From Malachius bipustulatus (taxonomy: Eukaryota; Arthropoda; Insecta; Coleoptera; Melyridae), in assembly GCA_910589415.1 (NCBI GenBank), contig OU342639.1, forward strand, positions 7,138,268 through 7,202,267: DNA of 64,000 nt, read 5' to 3'. The stretch's first letter is position 1. Each line of letters starts with the position of its first letter. Positions 36,480 to 50,009 of the stretch are shown in pieces. Made by a program: the position numbers and the translations under genes. A model generated the notes under the pieces. That model saw only the letters and a program-made list of their open reading frames with translations. It was not told the DNA's origin and made no database searches.

Positions 36480-39100
36480 AAGAAATTGAAATGGGACGCC
36501 TTCTTTTTGCTACGACTCATTTTGCCATAGGACTCATTTTTCCACAAAAGACATCTCTTAAAAATATTCATGAACTCCTGTCATTTGGTTGTGTAAGTCA
36601 TATATCACCTTTTTCCAGGTCATTGTGATTGAAGTAGCTAAACTGGGAAACGAAAGTTTAAGAAATAGCAATTTACAAGGTTTGAGGTTTAAAGCAAAAT
36701 GCGTCGTTTCTGACACTCGAAATAGTCAGTATCGAGTACTTCTATGAGTTAATATTATCCCTTCCAAAACAATATTTTTTATAGATTCCCGATAATTTGC
36801 GCTACCTTTTTATATGTTAATAAATTCAAAGGATGAAATTGAGGTAATTGAGGAAATAGCTAAGTAATCGTCTTCACGCGACTAAGGGGAAAATAGAACT
36901 GAGATTAAATAGGACAGGTGCAGTTCGCCTGTATCGAGTATCGAGGCTGGAACCTAAGCCAGAGCGTTACTTCAAAGGATCTACATGAAAAATGTGTGTT
37001 AATTCCTGGTCGAAAATTTCGATCGACAGTAAGAGGCTGTGGATTTCTAGGATAATATATATTTCGAGTCGCTGCAACTTTCTTATGATGATTGCAAAAA
37101 TTAGATTCCAGCAACTCTCGCCAAACTCTGAATTGGTATCCTTGTTGTGATACCTCAGAAAGAGATTTAGATCTGGGATGCTGATCGTGTCTGTTGTCAC
37201 ACGAGAGGAGAAACGGATATACGAAAATAGCACAATGAACTTTGACATCTTAATTTTACGTGTCCCTTGTAGATGTATTTTTAATAGACGAAGGGTATTC
37301 TTAATCTAACGAACTTCGGAATTAAGAAAAGACTTTTTAGAATCGACAAGATTAGCAACTAACAGAGTAAATTTCTCGAAGCCGTTATTCTAAGTAAGTT
37401 CAAAAGTTGTTTTAAAACTTTCCGATAATAATTATTACAAAATCGAGGCTTATAATTTATTGATCGCAATCAATTTATGGTTATTGAATGACCTAACTTT
37501 ATAGAATGCATTATCATCGAACATTATCCTCGTCTTTATTTTGAAAATATATTGATTTCATTATCATAAAAAAATAAATTTAGCATATAAAGAACTTCTT
37601 GAATCTGCTTGAGAAGTTGTTATAAAAGTTTAAGCCAAAGTTTAGACTTGCAAATGAAATCTGAAAACTGATAAGAATTTCATTCTTATTCTTCGTGGTG
37701 GTAAAAAATCTTATTAGATAGTTGAAGTCGGTACCTACCTAGTGTTTGTTAGCTATGCAGAGGTATAGACATTCGCAGAATTCAGGAGATTTTTATTTTA
37801 TGTAGTCTGGAATTAAAATGCTATTGAAATGTAGCTTACATTTCTACATAAAATTTTCATAAATCAAATTATCTACATGGAAGGGGTGTAAAATAAATTA
37901 CGATTCAATCAATATTATTTACAGAAATTCTGATTTATATATATTATATACCTCTGCTTTGACGTATACATTTTACGCAATTATAGTTTGAATAATTCAG
38001 TATAGCCTTTTGCTTTATAGCACACATATATTACTAGAATGTACAACTAAAATTGGTGGAATGCTTGCAGGACAAAATATTTAAAGAATAATTATTAACC
38101 TTCGATATTACAATTTTTAATTTTCTATTGTCATGCTAAAGTCAATCAATTATATAATTTAAATTGACGTTTCTGTTTTAAATTAATTTTAAATTCTGTT
38201 TTTGGATAGTACGAAACGAGATAATGTAGACTTCCAATTTCTACGATACATGATAATACGGTCTCGAAAATCACAAAAAGGTTTCTCAAAGAATTTTTGT
38301 ATTATATTATAAAGAACTGGTTCATTAACTTTTATTCACGAAATTTTGAGACAATTTATCCTTACAAGGTTCAAATTTACAAATCCATATGCATTTTTTG
38401 CACATTTCTTTTCAAATATTATAATCCCGCCTGCTCTGGTGATAGAGCAAGATTACCTCCGGTGGAAGTAAATCAACTTAAGGAGATGAAGCTTGGTGTA
38501 GCTTTGTATTTACCTTGCGTAGTCTGTAATCTACAAACACGTTCCGATATGCTCAAAGTCCTCTTGGATCTATATTCAGTTGACACAACCTATAATCCGT
38601 GTACATAACAACGGTTAACAAGGAAACAATCATCTTATAATAATCGAATAACAAATCATGTAGACTATATACACATGCCGCAGACAGAGAAGGGTACGGT
38701 GCATGTACATACATAATATATCCTTTACTTATATAATTATGTGTTAGATTCATATCGTTAAATAAGCAAATATGGAACTTTTTTGTGACTAAACCTCCCA
38801 TCCTATAATATGTACCTACCTATGATAAGTTCCCAATTTTAAAAGTCATTGTTTTCTTTGATGTGAGTACACATTATAGTGTCGTGTCATGCAGGACCCC
38901 TCTTTTTTACTCGTTCATTGTTCATTCATATCATTGTACTAATTGGTTGTTCAATTCATAGAAGAATCCAATTTGTGTCACTTCACTGAACATGAGATGA
39001 CACAAACTGGATTTTTCAGCTTTAATACGCTAATTCTTTGTGTCTTTATTAAGATTTCATCGGTTCTGAAAATTCTGATCACTCAGAATTTGTTTAAGGA
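36480..39100. other. Spacer, no gene identified
   Basis: AT-rich. Frames at 36905-37248, 38297-38608 and 38553-38801 lack recognisable domains. No inverted arms seen. Confidence 0.4.
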
Positions 39101-39810
39101 GCCTTTTGAACCAATCCTAGTGATAGTGTACATTGTTAACTGAATAACGAAGCACCTTTCTGGTTAAGACGCAGACAACTTTTTCTCGCCTATTTGGTCA
39201 GAATTTCAGCCAACTCACGACCCAGAATTCTGCCACTATCACAAATGCTGTCTCCTTTACTTCAAGGTGTAGATCTCTAATCGACAACCCCAACGCCGAT
39301 ACGATCTACCACCCCTTGGACTAAACTACTGTAACATCGAGTACCCGGGTACCCTCGTCTTTCGCGAAAAGCAATCGTGATCGTCTAGTTTCCCCCGGGG
39401 TTTCCCCTGATAGGACCATTTGCTTTCTTTCGTTGTGTGACCGTAGTCACCCCTGCTCTTTGATTGAGGTATGCCAGGATTAGTATGGTCGAAACGGATT
39501 TTGAAAACGAAAACTACCACCTCTAATTGTAACTTGGATTTTCTCTGATTTTGCCTGATTCCGGAGTTCTCACAGAAAAGCGGGAAATAGACTGAGACTT
39601 GTTGTTAACTGTGGACTTCCTGTCAGGGAGTTTAAAAGCGAGTGATGAGCGAGAGAATTCGTTTGCAAGGGCATAAAAATGGTGAAGGGCGAGATGGGCT
39701 GTGATTTTGCATAGAGAGTACAAAACAATGGAAAGCGAAGAGAGATCCCTTTCATGCATTTTTCAAACTCTAATCCATTTCGGATTCCACTCTTTTGCAC
39801 ACCTGTGCTT

Positions 39811-39990
39811 TCTTATTATTTCGTTTTGCTTTTGTTTCGTTTACAGACGACCCGGTATATTGCGGGAATGTCTTATTATTTCGTTTCGCTTTTATTTCGG
39901 TTACAGACTATCCGGTATATTGCGGAAATGTCTTATTATTTCGTTTTGCTTTTATTTCGGTTACAGACTATCCGGTATATTGCTGAAATG
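39811..39990. repeat. Three tandem copies of a 60-bp unit
   Basis: Units start at 39811, 39871 and 39931, each beginning TCTTATTATTTCGTTT and ending near GGTATATTGC. They differ at a handful of bases. A fourth partial unit, GGTTACAGACGATCCGGGAT, lies apart at 40102-40121 with similar flanking words. The period is a multiple of three, so frames in all three phases run through it; these are not genes. Confidence 0.9.
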
Positions 39991-41847
39991 TCTGTGTGAT
40001 TCACCTATTCAACGATTTTCCTTGCCTAATTTCCTTTTTCTAGTTTCTTTGATTTCATTCCAAGCAACAGCTTGAATTAATTAAAGAATACAACCATGTT
40101 GGTTACAGACGATCCGGGATATGGCGGAAATGTCTGTCTATCACCTATTCGATGATTATTTAATTCTCATTTTGTACTTTAATGAGCTTTATCGTTGACT
40201 CGCTCTTTCTTTCGTTTGGGAATTATTGTTGTGGGCTTTAACCTGATACACAGGCACACTCCACCCTACTTTTATGACCACTTATTTGTTAGTCGGGTTT
40301 CTAGCTTGGCCTGAATGTCGAGAGCAGTGTTGCCATGTTTGTTTGATTTCTACCTCCTCTTTAAACATTATACGAATTTCTTTCCAATTGCTTTTCTCAA
40401 TTGTGAAAGCGGTTTTCCTGAATTAACGTCATACTCATGATAGTTGTTTTAACTCATTTTGTTTATTTGTTGTGTTGTCGTTTTGCCTCACTGGGCTACC
40501 TTTATTTGGCCACTTTTGGACCGTCAATACCTATTTGCCCTGCGGCTACCTTTTTGTTCTACCTGACCTATCGGGGCGATGAGTCAATATATCTTATCAT
40601 TTCGAATATGACATTCTCTGCAATTCGCAGTTTTGTTTTGCTATTTTAAATGTGATGACCAACTGACCAAACTAGGCCGCTATTCTATAATTATTCCTCA
40701 GGGTTCCCGTGGGCTTGCCTGGGTAATAATTGAATGCTGGAATTTTTATGAATACCTATATTGGAGCCGGTGGGTTCTATAATCGAGACCAACCATCGAT
40801 TTCACCGTGGTCCAGGTTTTTACCCCTAACACCTGTTAGAAAGCAGATAACTCAGTCCAGACTGGCAATAATAACATTTTATAGCAATTTTCTGCGGAGT
40901 TTGTTTTTAAATTTTGATTGGAGTTGACATTCGTATGATGTGCTAAAGGAGCCCTTGTGTTTGATTGATTTTGAATGGCTTTTCACGTACTCGAGACTGA
41001 TTTGTTTTTGGTTGCTTTGAATTCCTATTTGCTGAATTGCCTATACCTACAACTGCGGGTGCTTTTCGCCCCTTTGCGTTCTACGATTTCCACTTTAAAG
41101 AGTCATGCTCTTGTACTGGTACAACGGAGGTCTTCACCTGGACATCGAGGTGAATGCCTCCCCCAACGTGGGATAATCGAGTACCTATTATAACTCCTAA
41201 TTGGGTGTTGCAATGGAATTAGTATTTCCTGATATGTTTGCGAAGTAGCCGGTGCTACATCAGACAACGCTGCCTAAGCTTGCTCTGCTATGTTTGAGGA
41301 TTCAACCTACTGTTGCGAGTTTCTGTCATATAGCGCCATACAATGGGAAGTATTTCTCACTTTCATTTTCTAAGTCATATAATTTAAAGGGACAGCAGAT
41401 GCTTGCCTCCATCTGCACTAAAGAAACTCGAACTTGTTTACAAATCGGATGGCATGTGTTTATCTTCGCGGTCAATTCCCTAATTGAATCATTTCTGATA
41501 ATGGGTTGTTTTATTCACAGATTATTAATTCCTGATCTGGGTCTATTTTCGCTCCTAGCTCTATCTTGATTTCCTATACGTGGATTTGTAATTATTCGTT
41601 GAAGTATTCCTGTTTCCTGCCTAACTTGGTTTATTTCTATTTATTAACGTAATTGCGTAGGTACCTACTACTTGTGCCGCCTAATACCTAACTGATTATT
41701 TTACTCGAATCAAAATGGGATCTGCGCTCATGGATTGGGCGAATCTGTTTAATTATTTATCGATGTGGATTTTGTTTTGAAGAGAGTTTGCCAACTGCGA
41801 AGTTTTAGTTGTTTAGAGGAGGGATGCAAATTTATCGGGGTAACAGT

Positions 41848-41986
41848 TAGATAAGAATTGTGCGACCGAGAGTTCGCTAAGACGCCATCTCGTCGGGGTT
41901 ACGTCCAAAGGGTTTGGTTTAGATAAGGATTGGGCGACCGAGAGTTCGCTATACGCCTTCTCGTCGGGTTTACGTCCAAAGGGTTA
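41848..41986. repeat. Two direct copies of a ~70-bp unit
   Basis: TAGATAAGAATTG...GCGACCGAGAGTTCGCT...TACGTCCAAAGGGTT at 41848-41914 recurs, with a few changes, at 41920-41986. Confidence 0.85.
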
Positions 41987-42706
41987 TGAAGTCAGACTTG
42001 ACCTGCTCGAAAGCTGATCTCATCTGCCTGGAGCTTCGGTAGGACGTCGGCTTTTATAGAAGCGGTGGTCCGCTTTCTAAACACCACGCAACAATGCGCC
42101 TTATTGGCACCGCCTTACATCGTGATTTATTTCTTAATCATATTTCCCTAATTACGAGACTTAGTGTTTTGACCTCGCGGCTACCTTACTGAATTGTCCT
42201 AAACCTGAACTACCTAAATTTTCCTTCAAATCGGCCGACGCGTTCTGCACCTTTCCATTGTGTCTAGCTATTATAATTGCACCGGTTTAACTTTCATTTC
42301 GCGTTTTCCCCTACTTGCAGTTTCGGGACCGCAGCGATTTTTCGGTTGTTGTCATTTATTTATTCGTTTTATCGATTGGTGTAATTTTCATTTTCGTAGG
42401 TATAATACTTAACGAGTTACTATTGTCTTTGAATGAAGTTATTGTCTGATTCGTGATTTCACATTCTTTCACCCGGTCTGTATCTAGGTCATCCTTTTCT
42501 CCGTCACGCGTTTCGAGAGTGTCTTTTACAATACCCTGCCTTACCATCTGGTCAACTTCTACCCTAGCTTCGCCGTCTCTTCGATGTTGTTAAAAGTGCT
42601 TGAACTCCACTAGCTAGAGCGCTTCTATTTTATGAATATTTAATGAGCTGATGGGGATCGTTTACTTGATGTAACGGCGGTTGGCTGCGTTTCAATTACC
42701 TTTAGG

Positions 42707-43621
42707 CAGTGTTGGGAAAGATCATTCCTAAAATGATCTAGATCAGATCAAAGATCATTTAAAAATTAGAGATCTAGATCAGATCATAGATCTCGAAATT
42801 GAAAATGATCTAGATCAAAGATCAGATCATCAAATAAAAGATCTGAGTTTTAGATCACTAAATAGATCAATTTTTTTTTTAACATCAATTTCAAAGTTTT
42901 CATTATACGCCGCAAATGTTGACTTCCACATTCAAATATTTTCAAGTGTTCCGTGAGCGCTTGGATTACATACTATCTCCATAGTGACGTCATGCGCAGC
43001 GCGGACTGGCGCAGACGAGTTTTCAGTCTCAGGCTGACATGCCTTGTGTAGTTGTGTTGTATGTTGTATCATGGTTTTATCTTTTATTTGTTTCATCAGT
43101 TATTTTTACAAAATAAGGCTATAGGAATTTTTTCTTTGTTCACTGTGCACCATATACACACATACCCTTATACTCACAGCGACTATCTTATTATACTGTG
43201 CCTTGCCTTTGGCATGGCCAAATAAATAAAGAAAAAAGCAAGTAATCATGGTTATTATTCTGTGTCATGGAGTTAAAACTATTAAAAGTAAGCATCGAAA
43301 TCATTACAATCGTAAACAGTTATGTTTGATTAAATGAAAAATGAAAATGAAGTTGACACAGACACAGAATTGTAAGATTTTGGTATATGGCCTTCACATT
43401 ATTTCTATATTTAGCCAGCTTTATTTCATTAAACTTGCATTTTTATTGAAAAAAATTTATCAATAAAAAAGATCTAGAAAAAAGATCCTAGATCGAAAAA
43501 AACTGATCTAGATCAGATCATAGATCTTTCATGTCAAAAGAATCTAGATCAGATCATAGATCTCAATATATGATCTAGATCAGTGATCTAGATCGAAAGA
43601 TCTAGATCGGTCACAACACTG
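42707..43621. mobile_element. hAT-like non-autonomous element with GATC-dense ends
   Basis: The ends CAGTGTTGGGAAAGATC (42707) and CAGTGTTGTGACCGATC (minus strand from 43621) form a short imperfect inverted repeat of hAT type. An exact 8-bp duplication CCTTTAGG flanks it (42699-42706 and 43622-43629). About 16 GATC sites crowd the first 170 bp and another 16 the last 165 bp, arranged as GATCTAGATCAGATCATAGATC-like clusters in both orientations. The 550-bp middle is ordinary AT-rich DNA without a transposase. Subterminal short repeats are known binding sites for hAT transposases, so the clusters probably serve as such. Confidence 0.88.
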
Positions 43622-43769
43622 CCTTTAGGTATTTACGTACCTAATGCTTGCACTGTTTGCTTTTTCGATTTGGGCTGATTTAATGAGGGAGATGGAAATA
43701 TTTTCCCTATCATTCTACCTAGGTGCGATCCATTTCACTACTTCCGAAAACCAATAGGTGCCACTCTCA

Positions 43770-44740
43770 GCATCTATACGAAACTCGGTACCTCAAAAGA
43801 GTTTCTTGACCAAGGATTTCTAGAAATCATTAATAACTCCCCATTCGATTAGATCCTCTATTCAGATGGTTTTAAGAGTGAATCAAGCGTTGGCTGCGCA
43901 GTGACAACTTTCCAACGCACCACATTACAAAGGACCGTAACAGCCTTTACAAGTGCCCATACAGGCGAATTATTTGGAATCTATGAAGCCGTGAACTCTT
44001 TAAGTCCAGAATATAATCAGGTAGCAATATTTTGCTACCCAACTTACTCTCTTCCAACCATTTCATTAAGCAAATCTATACACAACATCCTCTGGTGCAA
44101 AAGATACATGATTCTTTAATCGACTAATCATTATGAGTATGCAAAGAAACTCTGATATGGATTCGATCACACATAGGTAGGTATACCTGATGACAACGAA
44201 AAAGCTGATCAAGCTGCAAAAGAAGATCATGATCACAATTCTCCGAGAGACCACAAATTCACTATTCATCTAAGCTCACATTTTAAAAACAATAAGAAAC
44301 TCTTAGCAGAACCTTTTGAACAGAACTCGTTCCAAATTGTATGAGATTCAGCCCACCATAGAATCATGTGATCTATCAGCTACCATCACAAGAAGGGACA
44401 AAATAATTGTCCGTAGACTTCCGTAGAATTGGTCACACAGAATCACGCAAAAACATCTCATGGCTACATAAAACCCAACCTTATGTACAAAATGCAATGG
44501 AATGCTCACGGTGAAGAAAATTCTCATAAAATGGCCTATTACCCACAACAGCTGCAACACCTGATCGATTACCTGAAGGCCATACATCAATTATAACGCG
44601 CCGGTATAAAAAAATCCACAATTATGTAAATGTATAAATGCTCTCCATTATATTATGTCAATATGTACCCTCATTGATGTAACACTCATTGTATTTGTGT
44701 CAATGACCAAAGCTGTTAAGACACATTAATTCTATTGAAA
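43770..44740 (+). pseudogene. Degenerate I-group non-LTR 3' remnant (RNase H)
   Basis: About 43860-44060 reads YSDGFKSESSVGCAV, then TGELFGIYEAVNSL, matching the first two RNase H acidic motifs. Near 44160-44220, after frame changes, comes WIRSHIG then DNEKADQAAKE. A weak Cys-His motif (LCTKCNGMLTV) follows near 44480. The non-coding tail to about 44740 (CAATGACC...CATTAATT) resembles the 3' end of the element at 32868-35940. Stops and shifts are frequent, so this is an old copy of a related family. Confidence 0.6.
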
Positions 44741-44749
44741 AAATACAAT

Positions 44750-47700
44750 TCGTTTCAAAATTAACCATTCCTTCATATTCTGTTTTTTTATTTCTTTTTG
44801 AAAATAATATTTTTAATTCCGATAGGTAGATTTTATATTTCTATCTGACGAGCTCATTCGGTCGAAAAATTTTTGATGAAAAGAAACTCCTGTATGTTTA
44901 TTCTTAATAAAACCTGGAGATTTTAATTGAAATTGATTCGAAATAGTCTCTCGATTAAATTTTGTTCAATCCATCTTAAAACCATCATTTCTAACCAATT
45001 TCCTTATTAATCCGCGTCTTTAGCAGTTAGGTACTTTAAGTGTTTAATCTAAAACAGATTTCATCAGAATTGCCTGAACCCTAGGACCACTAAATAACTA
45101 ACTTACTTTCTATTGCATGAGATTTTCACTTCCTTTTCTCTTACAAAGAACCCATTCAGTGCATTAATTCTTACATATATTTACACAGGAAACTCCACGC
45201 TAGCCTGGAATATTGAAGTGAGCCGCAACTAATAACAAAAGGATCAAGTTTTAATGAATATATAATACAGATGATTCTGAACTTGAGAGAGAATTTTAAA
45301 TTAACTTAGTCGAAAATGTTAATACTAAGCCCTCATCATACCCCTTTTATTTTCATTTTATATACGTTTCGACACGATTTTTCTTCATTGTTCTTGTGAC
45401 TTGAACTAAAGCCAACATGTGTATAAGCTTTTTAAAACTAATTCCCCTTGATTTCGTTCTGTTTGTTTACAAGGGGCAAGCCAATGAGGACTTGAAATAA
45501 TTTCATAATAACTGAAAATGCGCTTTTCAACTGAACCAATCCTGAGAATATTTAAATACTTTGTCGAACTGAAGCTTCTATTTGAATATCTGACTTTTTT
45601 TAATATTTACTTAAAAGTAAATTTAATGTAAACTATCTTTCTTCCTAATTATTATTTCCGTTTCGCAATACGAAACGTAAAAATAATGACACAATTAGCA
45701 ATGCTTTTGAAGAACGGATCACATTAGCAAAAGCAAATTGCCAATGAAATGAAAAACATTTTTTTCCACCGGAGAAACTAAAAGGCTCACTAAATCATAC
45801 AAAGTAAGGCCATAGCCTAGCGTATGGTAGACTACAGGGTAAACGTGGAAAATACACTCGGTCGTCGCCGCAGGAGGTTCACGTCTATGGCAGGAACAGG
45901 AATCTATCTCTGTTTACACGAGAACCGTTTTCATAACGACCGAACGATTTACCCCTGCAAATTTATGCTCACTTTATAAATTCTACTTACCTACCGTCAA
46001 TTTTTTGAAATAACCAAACACCACTGTATATTTTACTATAACAAATATCGGTATGTATATTAGCCGAATATTTTTGACTACAGTTCTCTTGTATTTTTGT
46101 AACGCTACTTAGAAAAGCTACTTATAGAAAATAAAAATGTCCTTCCAGCAGGACATTTTGTCCTGCTGGAAGGACGTTCATTACAAATGATATAGAGAGC
46201 TTCAGGTACCTACTAATTGCTGGACAATTTTAGATCGCACCAATAGATTCTATATCTTTCAAGAAAGCGTTTGGGTGTCAGCGCAAATTTTTGTAGTTCT
46301 CACAACACCAAAATTTGTTAATTTTTGTTTGTTATTCGTTATTTGAATAAAGGTTCAATTTATAATTAAATTCCTTGGATTATCCATACAGCCTGCTGCG
46401 ATTAAGAAGACTACAGAGAAAAACACTAATTGATATTTTATATAAGTACACAAAAAATTGATCAAAGAACGTCTTATCTTCTCATCCGTTTCGTGAAAAA
46501 ACATTCTTCTTTAACACGAACACACTAACAAAAAAATTGCGATCTCGAGTACAAAATTATTCAGCGACGTCACGTCTTTACGGTTTCTTGGTTTCAGAAA
46601 ACTCTTTTTCTTCTGTCTCGCCGGTCCTGAGTTGTCTTTTCATACCGCCTTCTTTCTAACAGCCTTTCTCAGTTTTCAAAACGTCATTCCTCCGTGAATT
46701 TTTAATCATCCTTCACATTTTTCTCTGGACTTGGTAGTTTTTTCAATTCAACCCTACCGTCTTTCGAAGCATGAAAGACATGCACGCACCCTGTTAGGTG
46801 TGCTGTTCCTTGGTGGTTCATCATGCGCATCTCAGGATTTCAAGGGCGATTCTTATTTATTCAATGATTAGTGATTTCGAGTGCCAGATGGGAATGACCG
46901 TGTTTCCTGTTCGCATAGGTAATAAATGACCTGCTTTAGGTTTAAAAATCCATTCTCCAACTGATATTCTACTTATTTCACTGACGACTTTATGTTAATT
47001 TTCCATTAGCGTTCAAAATTAGTTTGTAAATAAGCGAAATAAAATATGGAAAAAAACTTATGGAATTGGCGAAAAAATTTTTTTGGTGTAAGGTAAGATT
47101 GTTTCAAATTGTTTCCTTCGGTCGGTTCACCTCTCTTCATGTCAGATATATGAAAACCTATGAGCTTTAATGAAGACGAAACTCAGTGACGTCGCGTTAA
47201 AATTTCCTTCCTCATAAAAAAATAAAATAAAATATATATTCATTGTTTATTGATTTTCAATGCTGCCTATTCAATAAGCCTACTCAAGTTATTATGTTAA
47301 ATAAAATTTTTCCAAAAGTTTCATCAATCCTCTCAATAAGGTTAAGTGATTGAAATTCTGTTGTGTTACATAATTATACTGTAAGATACATTGTACTGAT
47401 GAGTCCCAACTATGACGAAGCACGTGTTTATAATTTCCACCTCTGACTCACAGCGAGACATCAAAGAATGGCATATTGTTTTGCCATATGTTATTCATCT
47501 CTTGTCTAATAATTTTAAAACAATCACCAATTTAGGGTGAAATTATAATCAAAAAAAAAAAAAAAAAATGGTGACTACAGAGCAAACTAAGTAGTTAGAG
47601 TCAAACCAGAGTCATAGAAGCCGCGCAACCAATTACGTCTATCGCGTTGTGGACAAAACTTCCTCAAAGCAAGTTAGATTGGACCAAGGGTCACCAGCAA

Positions 47701-50004
47701 GAATCTAATTATTTCAGTTCAAAGCTCTCCGAAATTCTCCATTAGAATTTCTTAATTCCTTCAATTATTATTATTATTATTATATCATCATACAGATATG
47801 ATATTCAAAAATTAAAAAAATGAAGTGGACATGCAGATTTTTATTTTTATCCATGCACCACACAAAAAAAATTCGTTTTGAACTTACCGTTTGACTCGAT
47901 GGAAATAATTAATTGTGTCGTCCAGTAAAGTACGCCGCTGGTCTGTGATAAGCAGCAAGGGTGCCAGTTATAACCGTGAGCAGAAACAACCCCTGAATTA
48001 ATGAGTGGTAACATTTCCAAGTGTAAAGTTGTTGCTTTGAGAGACCAGATGTGTGCGTACTAAGTATTTACTGAACCTGCAACCTACAAGATTTCCGAGC
48101 TTTAAGAGGATGGCACTTAAATTTCAGTTTCCGGATTGACGATTAAAAAATTTTTAAAATGGCTAAATAGCTTTCTAGGCAATTAAGCTTTACGCCGAGC
48201 GAGTTTTGCTTTCATGTTTGCTTCTCTTTCAACTTTCAGGATCGTTTGCTTTCTATTTATGTAGCTAATGTCGAAAAACCAAAATGCCATCTTCTGTTAG
48301 CAAAAAATACGACCGTCTGTTTAACACGTCCACATGCAAGTAATGATATTCACAGAAAAATGTTTAAATTATTTCTGCAGGTATGAACTAAAATTATATT
48401 CCCTGAAATTCTGAAGATTTCCAATCATTTTAAATGATAAATAAATGATGGTGGTTTTCAAACTTCGAAAAGGGGGGATTAATGCATTAGGATTATTATC
48501 ACAGGATGTAAAAGGATCTCATACGATTATTGTCCTTCAAATAAGACTTCAGATACTTTTATCCGACTCTTTAGGCAAAATACAATGAAAGGGAGAAGCA
48601 GAAGAAAAGAACTGTGGAGCATACAAAATATTAAAAAAGGGCATCCATCTAGTTAAGAAGGATGTTCGTACAATTACTCTGATGATAGCGCATCGTGCCC
48701 TATCGTACATTTTGAATGTTCATTTGTTTTAAGGGGATGTTAAAAAGACATGTTCATCACAGTAAGAGATAACCAACCTCCAATGGTTTCTTTTAGTTCA
48801 TAAAAATATAACATCGTTCGCAAATGTAAGTATATATTAAAAAAAAAAAGTTTTAGGAATCCTCCGATATTTTATACAAGAAATTTCACTGCTTAGAATA
48901 TGAAGGAGCATTAAAGTAAATTAAAGTTGAGACAGAAGTTAAATATTAAAGTATTCGTGCAGTGAGATGACTCTGGGTTCCATTTAGCAAAACAAGTTTA
49001 CAACAGGACTTAAAATGTGAGATATATTCCTCAAGGCGAACGAAATTACGTGGCCTGTGAAACCCTTGCCGTGAATTGGTCAGCGCCCTGTGTCGATAGC
49101 TCTTTTAAGGACTACTATAAAAGCGGGCCATCTTTGAATCGGAATCGATTAAACTGCAGAGCACATTTGGAAGATCACGCGGATAGCATGGACTTTTCTC
49201 CAACTATAATAGATATGTTTTCCTGTATAAGTTACAAAATTGATGGAAACATGAAACTGATTTGGCCTTTTCCAGTCCTTCGCAAATACTCCACCTTTTC
49301 TTCGCTCCCATTCAGAGATTATTTTTATCTCCTTACCTTATGCACTGTCTTTTGAAATGCCGTATTTATATATTTTTAAGGGAGGATTAGTTTCATGTTT
49401 GTCACATCAAAGGGAAGACATACATACAAAACTATTGTAATAGTAGGTTTGCTTTACCCAGTACTTAAATGGCATGGTTCTCGCAGTAAGATTTTGTCAT
49501 ATTTACAGTGTATAAGCTTTGCTATATGACAATGTATATTTTAAATTGTTACTGTGTGAATAAATAAACATAAATAAAATTAAAAAGATGGAAATAAAGT
49601 GCAAAACAGCCAACTTTATAAGTTTTATTTTTTTAGAGAGATATTCACAGCTACATTATGTTCATTAGAAATCTCACTTCTTAAAAGGAATTAAAAAGGA
49701 ACCTTGATAACTCGCATTAATTAACATAAATTTTGGAGTAATTGTGATTAACGTACACCCAATTTAAGCAACATCAACAAAGAAGAAGTGACAATTTCAA
49801 TGCGAATGTTCAATCAAGAGATTGTTCCTTGCGGTCTGTTAGAAGATATAAATTTGAGCAAAACATACTAGAAACCAAACAAATTGGTTGAATAAAGCTA
49901 GGCGTATGAAAATACGACTTATTTATAATAAGAGTGAAAACAGAAGTGAATTTAATTTGAATAAGAAACAAAACTTAATAAAGCAGACGTTTTATCCGCT
50001 GTAT
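44750..50004. other. Spacer, no gene identified
   Basis: Five kilobases of AT-rich, unique-looking DNA. It holds the 17-bp hairpin at 46139-46175, an A18 run at 47551-47568 and an ATT run at about 47764-47783. The frame at 49017-49355 (112 codons) has no recognisable domain and no splice context. This could be intronic or intergenic host DNA. Confidence 0.4.
46139..46175. repeat. Perfect 17-bp inverted repeat with 3-nt loop
   Basis: GTCCTTCCAGCAGGACA and its exact complement are separated by TTT. The arms are far more GC-rich than the surrounding DNA. Confidence 0.95.
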
Positions 50005-50009
50005 TCCCC

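Larger units (their letters stand above)
39101..42698. other. GC-richer region, possibly an old LTR-element remnant
   Basis: This stretch is visibly less AT-rich than its flanks, contains many polar-coding short frames (for example 39326-39520 and 42356-42547 on the minus strand) and two sets of direct repeats (39811-39990 and 41848-41986). A TTTTATAG box at about 42051, downstream of the second repeat set, would fit an LTR promoter. No gag, pol or primer site could be identified with confidence, so this is only a suspicion. Confidence 0.25.

Noticed and set aside
38553..38801. 82-codon minus-strand frame
   Set aside because: No domain, AT-driven composition and no splice context.
39701..40075. 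Overlapping plus-strand frames with repeated Tyr-Tyr-Phe or Phe-Arg-Phe words
   Set aside because: Products of the 60-bp tandem repeat, open in all three phases because the period is a multiple of three.
42707..43621. GATC clusters as a bacterial-type methylation or replication region
   Set aside because: The hAT ends and 8-bp duplication explain the segment as a eukaryotic transposon; nothing bacterial surrounds it.
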